Below, piece after piece: positions 57,389-64,000 of a stretch of 64,000 bases of DNA (the stretch's first letter is position 1; each line of letters opens with the position of its first letter). A model generated the notes under the pieces. The model searched no databases. It had not been told where the DNA came from and was given only the letters and a program-made list of their open reading frames with translations. Origin of the DNA: Protula sp. h YS-2021 (Eukaryota > Annelida > Polychaeta > Sabellida > Serpulidae); contig OX457030.1 of assembly GCA_949752745.1 (NCBI GenBank), forward strand, positions 72,036,686 through 72,100,685, in the 5' to 3' direction. The position numbers and the translations under genes were made by a program.

Positions 57389-58762
57389 ATGTCTCTCATT
57401 CACAATCATTCGTGCGAATGCAGTCTTTCTCCATTGGAATGGTTTCACGTACCGCCGACGCAAACTGCTGTAGAGAAAAGTTATAATGTCGACTATCAAC
57501 CACTGACTACCATTAGAGAGGGTGCTCCCATAGAATTCAACATTCCTGCGAGTACAGAAGAATATCTGGATTTAAAGAACAGCAAACTTCATATTGCATG
57601 CCGCATTGTAAAGGCCGATGGAACAGCGTTTGGCCCAGAGGATAAGGTCTCTTGCATCAATGATGTGTTTAATGGGTTATGGTCTAATATTGAATTGTTT
57701 CTGAATGATCGGTTGGTTTCGCATAGTAACAATACCCATGGCTATACCAGCATTATCTCTCATCTCATCCATGATTCGGAAGAAAGTCTCCATTCTGAGC
57801 GCTCTATGCGTCTCATGTACAAGGATACTGCTGGGTCGATGAACAGTTATGAGGTGAAAAGACCTAATCATGAACACTATGTATCCGGGTTTCATGTCAA
57901 TGCCGACGGTGGTGATCTAGCTGAGCAAGGAAACAATGGTTTGCATCATCGTTATTTGCATACGCGCCTCAGCCGTGAGTTTATGCTCGCAGGTGGTTTG
58001 AGGATAGATTTGTTTCAGCAGGATCGCTATCTTCCGAATGGCATCAGTTTGAAGTTGCGTTTCCATAGACAGAAAGATGATTATGTATTGATGGCTGCAG
58101 ATAATACCTATAAGGTAGAAGTGAAAGAGGCATTTTTAACCATTCGCAAAGTGAGGGTGAGTCCAGGGATTCAGTTAGGGCATACAGACGCATTGCTGAA
58201 AAGTCCTGCCAAGCTCATCATCACTAGAAAAGAATGTAAAGTCTTGGCCATTCCGGCAGGATTTCAGTCTTTTGTGAAAGACAACATCTTTTTGGGTCAA
58301 TTGCCAAATCGCATTGTCATTGGTCTGGTTCATAATGAAGCCTTTGGTGGGTCAGTCGTGAGGAATCCATATGATTCCAAACATTTTGATCTGGACTATA
58401 TGCAACTGTACACGGATGGTGAACCAGTCCTATCCAAACCTCTCAAGCTTTACATTCCACAGAACAAATACCTAGATGCTTTTGAAACGCTTTACAAATC
58501 GTTTGACCGATTGAATGGTGAGAAAAGTTCCATTATAAAACGGGAAGATTGGCCTAGAGGGTATTCTTTATTTTCGTTTGACTTAACACCGGATTATGAT
58601 GGGGCTGATCATTTTCCCCTGATCAAGCATGGGAATTTGCGGCTAGAAATGAACTTTGCTAGGGCTTTGCAACCTACCATCAATGTCATCGTCTATGCTG
58701 AATTTGACAACATTATTGAGATCAGTGCCAATCGCAGCATCCAATTCGACTACCAGTCATGA
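57389..58762 (+). CDS. MCP: Double-jelly-roll major capsid protein
   Basis: The product has 457 residues, intact. Conserved Polinton MCP landmarks are visible: IEFNIPASTEEYLDLKNSKL near the start, NDVFNGLWSNIELFLNDRLV, HYVSGFHVNADG in the middle, FLTIRKVRVSPGI, and the C-terminal block RGYSLFSFDLTPDYDG with LRLEMNFARALQPTINVIVY. The protein forms the trimeric capsomers of an icosahedral capsid, as known for the family. It sits five bases after the preceding gene and overlaps the protease start by ATGA. The intact reading suggests recent activity or selection on this part. Confidence 0.93.
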   Translation: MSLIHNHSCECSLSPLEWFHVPPTQTAVEKSYNVDYQPLTTIREGAPIEFNIPASTEEYLDLKNSKLHIACRIVKADGTAFGPEDKVSCINDVFNGLWSNIELFLNDRLVSHSNNTHGYTSIISHLIHDSEESLHSERSMRLMYKDTAGSMNSYEVKRPNHEHYVSGFHVNADGGDLAEQGNNGLHHRYLHTRLSREFMLAGGLRIDLFQQDRYLPNGISLKLRFHRQKDDYVLMAADNTYKVEVKEAFLTIRKVRVSPGIQLGHTDALLKSPAKLIITRKECKVLAIPAGFQSFVKDNIFLGQLPNRIVIGLVHNEAFGGSVVRNPYDSKHFDLDYMQLYTDGEPVLSKPLKLYIPQNKYLDAFETLYKSFDRLNGEKSSIIKREDWPRGYSLFSFDLTPDYDGADHFPLIKHGNLRLEMNFARALQPTINVIVYAEFDNIIEISANRSIQFDYQS

Positions 58763-59199
58763 ACACGAAGCAGATCGAAGCTATCCTGAGCCATGATGCC
58801 GCGACCAAAGACTTGTTTCAAGGTGTGTTTGCCATGGACCAGTTACCACCGTCTTTACAACGCGGTGCCTATGTCATCAACACCGACGATCATGATGAAC
58901 CAGGAGGGCATTGGGTGGCAGTGTATTATGACAAAGACCCTGTGGAATACTTTGACTCTTATGGACTGTTACCTCTCGATGAGCGTTTAGAAACATTTTT
59001 AAGAAATGACTATATGTATAATTCCATCTCATTACAAACGCCGATATCATCGGCATGTGGTTTTTATTGTGTATATTATATATGGCATAGAGCTCGAGGT
59101 CAGAGTATGTTTGAGATTGTGAATATATTAAAAAGAAAGGATGGGGATTTTATTGTAAAGGATTTTGTCTATAGACATTATAAACCATTGTTTTATTAA
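58759..59199 (+). CDS. PRO: Adenain-type cysteine protease (C5 family)
   Basis: The product has 146 residues, intact. Catalytic residues by comparison with adenovirus protease are His51 (GGHWVAVYY), Asp66 (EYFDSYG), Gln93 (LQTPIS) and Cys100 (SSACGFYCVYY). The enzyme matures virion proteins, cutting after small Gly-containing sites. It is shorter than the adenovirus enzyme (about 200 residues), as is normal in Polintons. It is the last plus-strand gene of the structural block; a 130-base gap separates it from the converging minus-strand block. Confidence 0.93.
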   Translation: MNTKQIEAILSHDAATKDLFQGVFAMDQLPPSLQRGAYVINTDDHDEPGGHWVAVYYDKDPVEYFDSYGLLPLDERLETFLRNDYMYNSISLQTPISSACGFYCVYYIWHRARGQSMFEIVNILKRKDGDFIVKDFVYRHYKPLFY

Positions 59200-59329
59200 T
59201 GGTGTAGTTAAGCTGTAGTTAAGTTGAAAATTGTTCAAATGTTGGAAAAAAAACTCTAAGTTTCAAACTGGTCTTGTTTATTGGTATTTTCCAAACTCCC
59301 CCCCCCCCTCTTATCTACCAACTACTTTT

Positions 59330-59716
59330 TTACAAGTTCTCTCTCAATACATTGATCAATGCATGCCATTCATTGCAATTTAAATTAATATAGGTATCAT
59401 AGACATTACACCCACGTTTGTAAATGCTATGAAAGCTCACATAACACACATCACCAAACTTTATCACTTTAACAGTTTCATGTTCAGACAGTTTCAGTTC
59501 ATATCCTTCTTCTATGTCCACCAGCCGCATCAGCCGCATAGGCTGTGTCACCTCAATGGATTTGGTACCCCGCTTGAGTTGTATTCCATCCTCTTTGAAT
59601 TCAAGCAGAAGATTCTTCCCAATCCAATGCGTGTAACAGCGCGTTCCATTCCACTGTGCTGAGGGTGATGATGTCGCAGTCTTCTGTAAGCTCGTCATAT
59701 TGGCGAAATTGTACAA
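59330..59716 (-). CDS. Small PC4-like paralogue C
   Basis: The product has at most 128 residues. The frame overlaps the preceding gene (59601-59954) by 116 bases, so the true start may be a later ATG or a splice junction. The body has WIGKNLLLEFKEDGIQLKRG, MRLMRLVDIEEGYELKL, VCYVSFHSIY and ends NEWHALINVLRENL. The closing EWxALhxxL motif and the pattern of beta-strand-like segments are shared with the next two genes and with 51020-51654. The relation to PC4 is by that motif and gene neighbourhood, so a single-strand DNA-binding role is an inference. Confidence 0.65.
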   Translation of the reverse strand: MYNFANMTSLQKTATSSPSAQWNGTRCYTHWIGKNLLLEFKEDGIQLKRGTKSIEVTQPMRLMRLVDIEEGYELKLSEHETVKVIKFGDVCYVSFHSIYKRGCNVYDTYINLNCNEWHALINVLRENL

Positions 59717-59954
59717 ACACGTCTAGACCGTTCTCAGTCACACACACATCTAATTCATTTGAGACTGCTAGGAAAAAGCCGGGTATTCTCAACTCGTCTA
59801 GGTGATCCTTTAACACGGATTGGTCATCAAGCGATAGGACGAGATACTGTCCAAAATGCCGTAGCACAATGTCATCACATAAGTTTCTCAGATAGGAGAA
59901 CCCATATGTCATGGGTTCATAATCCATCAAATAGTCGTCTTCCATCTCGTCCAT
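59601..59954 (-). CDS. Small acidic PC4-like paralogue B
   Basis: The product has up to 117 residues. The first ATG (59952-59954) is only a few bases from the TATA box, so a start at a later in-frame ATG (MEDDYL or MDYEPM) is more likely if transcription starts about 30 bases downstream. The C-terminal half reads LDVCVTENGLDVFVQFRQYD, then DIITLSTVEWNALLHALDWE, close to the PC4 pattern of a strand (V.IR.Y), a turn, then GI.LT...W..L. The N-terminal 20 residues are acidic (MDEMEDDYLMDYEP), as in regulatory tails. The function is inferred only. Confidence 0.65.
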   Translation of the reverse strand: MDEMEDDYLMDYEPMTYGFSYLRNLCDDIVLRHFGQYLVLSLDDQSVLKDHLDELRIPGFFLAVSNELDVCVTENGLDVFVQFRQYDELTEDCDIITLSTVEWNALLHALDWEESSA

Positions 59955-59955
59955 G

Positions 59956-59963
59956 TATTTATA
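59956..59963 (-). promoter_or_regulatory. TATA box (TATAAATA) containing the upstream gene's stop codon
   Basis: On the minus strand GTATAAATAC reads GTA TAA in the frame of the gene at 59959-60327, so that gene's stop is inside the box. It serves the gene at 59601-59954. Confidence 0.6.
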
Positions 59964-60327
59964 CTCGGATGATGTCGAACAGTGGATGCTGTATAGCTTC
60001 TAGGAATCGTAAGGCTGCGCGCCAGTTCTTGATATCAAAGTGAATCAAATCTGTATAGGGTGTGTCTGGCACAACTCCCTTATAATCCTCTGGATAATCC
60101 TGTAAAAGATTTCTCCAGAATGTCACACGTATGTTCGTATGTTCAGTCACAAACACTTCCACTTTATTTTCAAGTCTACGTTCAAACCCAGCTTCAAGCG
60201 GTATGTTTTTAAAGTCTTTCCACACTTCAGGTTTAAACCGATGATAACTTATTTGAGAACCCAGTATCACTTCATTCTTCTCATTGACAGTGAGGTAAAC
60301 ACCATCGTTTAACATGAGTGCATTCAT
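59959..60327 (-). CDS. Small PC4-like paralogue A
   Basis: The product has 122 residues (MNALMLNDGVYLTVNEKNEV). Landmarks are RFKPEVWKDFKNIPLEAGFE, VEVFVTEHTNIRVTFWRNLL and the ending HFDIKNWRAALRFLEAI. Two tryptophan positions and the NWxAAL motif align with the other paralogues. The start overlaps the end of the PC4 gene by 47 bases. A good splice donor lies just upstream (AAG-GTAACA at 60335), so the message may be shared or spliced. The stop TAA lies inside the next TATA box. Confidence 0.65.
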   Translation of the reverse strand: MNALMLNDGVYLTVNEKNEVILGSQISYHRFKPEVWKDFKNIPLEAGFERRLENKVEVFVTEHTNIRVTFWRNLLQDYPEDYKGVVPDTPYTDLIHFDIKNWRAALRFLEAIQHPLFDIIRV

Positions 60328-60691
60328 GATTGTTACCTTGGTATGACTTGCCGTCTTGTCTGCGAAGCCTTTTATCCACTTCTTTCACCTGCTTCTTCAG
60401 CATTTTCCATTCAGGTATGGTCAGCAAGATACCCTTTTTCGTCGGACGGTTCCTTCCAGTCCCCTCATCTCTCAGGTATTTCCGAATGTTCACCACACCT
60501 TCATTGCTTTGTTTCATAATCTTGATATACTTTCCATTGCCTAGAGAAAGCATTCCATCCAACGACTGTGGTGTTGGTGTCGCCGTCTCCACTTTTAATT
60601 TCTTGATAGTGGTGGTGGTGGAATTGTTCACGTTCAAGTCTTTCACTGTATCTGCTAGAGTATCCATATCCGTTGGTGCAGATCTCTTCAT
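60281..60691 (-). CDS. PC4/p15-like single-stranded DNA-binding coactivator
   Basis: The first ATG is at 60689-60691 (MKRSAPTDMDTLADTVKDLN); the frame is open further only with non-ATG codons. The product has 136 residues. A Ser/Thr-rich N-terminus with KKLK is followed by the PC4 core: MLSLGNGKYIKIMKQ, VVNIRKYLRDEG, RPTKKGILLTIPEWKMLKKQ and VKEVDKRLRR. This matches the PC4 family pattern (V.IR.Y, then P.KKGI.LT...W..L). PC4 proteins bind single-stranded DNA and act in transcription and replication; in this element it sits next to the polymerase. A splice donor (AAG-GTAACA) at 60335 could replace the last 18 residues. Confidence 0.8.
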   Translation of the reverse strand: MKRSAPTDMDTLADTVKDLNVNNSTTTTIKKLKVETATPTPQSLDGMLSLGNGKYIKIMKQSNEGVVNIRKYLRDEGTGRNRPTKKGILLTIPEWKMLKKQVKEVDKRLRRQDGKSYQGNNHECTHVKRWCLPHCQ

Positions 60692-60743
60692 GTTCACCCT
60701 CAACTCACTCACTCTGAAGTTTGGTGAGAGTCATCCCCCCTCC

Positions 60744-60752
60744 CCTTTTATA
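60744..60752 (-). promoter_or_regulatory. TATA box (TATAAAAGG) containing the polymerase stop codon
   Basis: On the minus strand ACAGTATAAAAGGGG reads GTA TAA AAG in the frame of the DNA polymerase, so its stop codon (60748-60750) is inside the box. It lies about 53 bases before the ATG of the PC4-like gene. Confidence 0.7.
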
Positions 60753-63700
60753 CTGTTGCTGCCGCTGCTGCCTTGTAATGCCCATGCGCCAAAGTGGAAT
60801 AGCCATCATTTAACACGTATCGCTTATCATCAAAGGGGGAGAGAGCTATTTTCCTCAACTTCTCCGAGAAAATCTGGTGGTTATGACTTCGAATGGTGTG
60901 TCCTGTCACCATCATTTGCGTTTGGTTGAACAAACTGTCTTTATATTGCTGATGTTTCATACGTCTTTGACACGCATGAGTAATCCCTTTGGCTGTACGT
61001 TTTTCTTTCCCACCATACATCATACTGTACATTTTCGGCCGAAGTCCAACAAACTCTTCAATGGGGATACCTGCCGTCTCATCTTTCATTTTCCCAAGCA
61101 CTTTCTTGTTCACGGTGGAATACAAGAAATGATCGGGGGGATAGTCACTTGTGTCGAACAAGTCAGCATCTTCCTGCATATCCTTGTAGATATCATCCGT
61201 TTCTATGTCATAACATAGACTGTCGGTGTCACTAAACAACAGCTTGGCGTCAGGATACTTGGTCATGATGTAGTTGTAATGAAAGTTGAACATGAGCACT
61301 TTACTGAGGTCAAGAATGGTGAAGCCGACTTGAATGGGCTTATCCAGAAGCAAATCCACTTTGTGTAAATGTACCGCGGTCAAATCGTCATTGAAAATTC
61401 TAAATTGGTGGAATGAAGGTTTGGCTACAAGTTTCTTGAACCGCTTTTCCTGGTGAACGAGTTCCACATTGATGCGCTTTCTCACATTTTCCATGGTTTT
61501 GCCAAACACAGAGTTGTTCATCAATTTGAAAAAGTCTTTCTCAAACGGGTTCTTAGCCAACTTTCTCTTTTCCGTGTTCAACGAGATGTATTTCGCCAAC
61601 CATTTGCTCTGTGCAAACATGATAGCACGATGCACCTTCGTGACTTTCAATCCCAGTGACACATTTTGCTGTAAATTTCTATAATGAAGTACATAGTTCT
61701 TCTTGTCACACAAGTTGGGAATGAGCTTTTCACTGGGTTTATCTTTCATGTTCAACTCTTTCCGTAGCTTCTGACTATGCTCTGATAATTCTCCCACCTT
61801 CACACATTTCCGTTCTGGAGCTACTGGGTAGTGATTATGACCATCATGGATTGAATATGGATATTCCAAATCCACCTCTAAAATGTATCCAATCTCATCA
61901 TCTTCATCCACTTCCATGAAGTCAATGGATTCTGGCTCGTTCACCCACATAAATCCACTTTCTGGCATGCTTTGTGACATGGCCCAGCCGTACAAGTTGT
62001 TTGCGTCGAGGTACATCAGGTAATGGGTTGGTTGCATAGGGTCATACTCTGCTACGTAGGGGTTATTTGCTTTCGCATACTTGTGTGTGATGACAGATAT
62101 TCCTCCACGTAGACCTCGTTCAACCATTTGGTACATGTCAATGTCATTGATCAATTCCAACTTCACCTTTGTCGCTTTTAACATCGCATCCCACGACAGT
62201 CCTGGCGCTGTATAGTAGTGGGCAGGATCCAATTCATACGTGTTAAGACACACTTGACGAAAATTTTCAAACACGTCAGCCAACAGTAACACATCCGATT
62301 TCAGGTATAAGTCATGGTATTCACCAAATGTAGTGCAGTGGAATGTCTCCCACACCTTCTGTGCATGCACATAATCCTCATCGCTAATGCCTTCTTCACT
62401 GAGCAGACTGTAAAACTTGTCCTTGGACGGCAGTTGTGTTTCAGCAAACTTGGATGGCTCATCCACGTAATCGTAGGGGTACACTCCCTTTCTCAACAGT
62501 AACTCTTGCTGGTCGCTATCGTGAATGTGAGAGGTCATGTTATAAAAGGTATCTTTCCCTTCTGCCGCCAGGTTGGATACCAACTTCTGTAGAGAAGTAC
62601 CCATGAACTGATAACTGTCTGTAAATTTCAGATTGCTCATGGTGAATGCAATATATTTCTCTACGGTGTTGGGAATAACCGTAAGCGTTTCATCTTTGAA
62701 TTTGCCAATTTCCTCCATGATCAAATGGCTGTCATAGCCTCGCAAATTGTGGAAAAAGACAGGGATGATAAACGAATCTTTAACACCCTGCTGATCCTTT
62801 CGAAATCGGAATTGCAAATTGCATTCACTATGTGCAGCACCGCGATATTTGCCATTGATATGGTCATGATCTCTCACACGATCTGCTCCTAGAGGCTCAT
62901 GACAAATGTAGCAATCCACAGCAGTCCTGAAATCCTCTTTGTCTTCCCGAGTCATGACCATCTCCTTTGGCTGCTGTAAACCATGCACAATACGATCACG
63001 CTCATTCACCATATGGTCTAAAAAGACTTTCACAGCATTGTCTCCTCGATACACGACTGGGGCACGTGTGTCATACTGGCTCACAACCACATAGGCGAAG
63101 CTGTTTGGACGATGATGTTGGTACTTGTCTCCTTCTTCATGCTTTTGCGTGAAACATTCAAAGTCTGCATAAATCACAAAAGGTGCTCGCTGTTGTTTGG
63201 CTACATTCTTGAACTTGATAAACGGTTCCTTGGGGAATGATAAACGTTGTGCTCCATGCTTGCCACACACTTCGCGATGCTTGTCTAACAGATCTTGTCG
63301 TATAAACCCGTGAAGACAGTTGAAACAATAAAATGCACCTCCATTATGCTTTGATCGATAAGCCATCAGTCTGCTGAAATTCTTGATGAGACAGTAATGC
63401 CTTGTCTTTTCATTGCTAATCAAAAGTAAGTTGATTTCTCTCACGCTGTTGGCGCTGGTGTTTCGACTCAGTTGTATCGGAACAACGACATCCTGTTCAT
63501 ATCCAAACACGTTGATGGATACATCATTCTCCTTTTCAAACTTTGGAATGGCCGTAATCGGTGTGGGAAATGTCATGCCTTCCACCTTTAATTCGTTCTC
63601 AAATGGCTTGTATTGATGCATACGCTCTGGGCTTGCTTCCAGAGGTGCTGATGTAGCTGTATGCACTTCAATATACAGGATGTTATCCAACACCCAGCCA

Positions 63701-64000
63701 GAACCTTGTCGCTCATGTTCATCAAACTTGGTAAACAATTCTTTATAGGCTTCTGGCAAGTCCTGCTCAATATCCCCTGGATTTTAGGCTATATATGTTC
63801 GACTGCAGATAAAAGCATTATCCACTTGTTCTACCATCACACCTTCAGCATTCGCCGTCATTTTCTTGAAGCGTGCATGTACGACAATGTACCATTTCAT
63901 TCCATCATTTAACGTTTCTAGTAAATGTGCCTTAATCCGATTCTCTTGTTGCCGCATTTCAAGTAATAAATCCGATCCATCTTCAGGCTCAAACCGTCTT
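60748..64000 (-). CDS. POLB: Polinton DNA polymerase B (protein-primed), with an internal in-frame TAA; continues past the right edge
   Basis: An uninterrupted frame of 1003 codons runs from 63759 to TAA at 60748. The same frame is open upstream from 63787 to the edge, but TAA at 63784-63786 separates the two, so the real start is outside the window and this copy has a nonsense codon. Counting from 63759: C2HC finger CFNCLH...HREVC (145-165), exonuclease I YADFECF (197-203), an HNH-like insertion CYICHEPLG...DHDH...GAAHSECN (283-314), exonuclease II FFHNLRGYDSH (335-345), exonuclease III YHDLYLKSDVLLLADVFENF (481-500), motif A YLDANNLYG (583-591), motif B KLMNNSVFGKTMEN (745-758), and motif C FSDTDS (842-847). 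It replicates the element's linear DNA. All catalytic motifs seen are intact. Confidence 0.93.

Larger units (their letters stand above)
47765..64000. mobile_element. Polinton/Maverick (adintovirus-like) element, more than 16 kb, continuing past the right edge
   Basis: The element is defined by the co-occurrence of retroviral-type integrase with chromodomain, FtsK/HerA-type packaging ATPase, minor and double-jelly-roll major capsid proteins, adenain-type protease and protein-primed DNA polymerase B, the hallmark gene set of Polintons. Structural genes run on the plus strand (53471-59199). Polymerase and PC4-like genes run on the minus strand. An accessory block lies at 47765-53203. Terminal inverted repeats were not found: the right end is outside the window and the left end is not recognisable without it. 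The left limit given is the first coding base seen. Confidence 0.9.

Overview
The window is animal genomic DNA, most likely from a marine invertebrate. The evidence is spliced genes with GT-AG introns, a claudin/PMP22-type tetraspan gene, tRNA-derived short repeats, and many minisatellites and long G or C homopolymers. The species cannot be named from the sequence. All function calls are made by eye from motifs.

Positions 1-9450 hold what looks like part of a mobile or virus-like cassette. A minus-strand protein-primed type DNA polymerase B carries a long N-terminal array of C2HC zinc fingers and runs off the left edge. It is followed by a G-rich minisatellite, two small single-pass membrane proteins with an LRR-cap-like cysteine pattern (one with a stop codon in its signal peptide), a two-exon HEXXH protein, and an isolated terminal exon. 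Positions 9780-12657 show no gene. Positions 12658-25333 are twelve head-to-tail copies of a satellite of about 1054 bp.

Positions 25334-42374 are host-like. A four-exon minus-strand gene encodes a 274-residue type I membrane protein. A six-exon minus-strand gene encodes a 220-residue claudin-like protein. Their introns are full of minisatellites, and one of these repeatedly copies the splice donor of a claudin exon. Between and after them lie a C-rich terminal-inverted-repeat element, tRNA-like repeats, and a 652-bp element with 187-bp TG...CA direct repeats and a 4-bp target duplication.

From about 47 kb to beyond the right edge lies a Polinton/Maverick (adintovirus-like) element. The plus-strand block 53471-59199 encodes a chromodomain integrase, packaging ATPase, small basic proteins, minor capsid protein, double-jelly-roll major capsid protein and adenain-type protease. 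The minus-strand block encodes DNA polymerase B, a PC4-like protein and three related small proteins. Left of the integrase is an accessory region with a finger protein, a protein with possible death-fold modules, a PC4-like gene, small acidic proteins and a NADAR-family gene. Strong TATAAAAGG boxes sit before several genes, and three of them contain the stop codon of the gene upstream. Integrase, major capsid and protease are open, while ATPase, minor capsid, NADAR, polymerase and others carry single-base lesions, so this copy is either decaying or affected by assembly indels.
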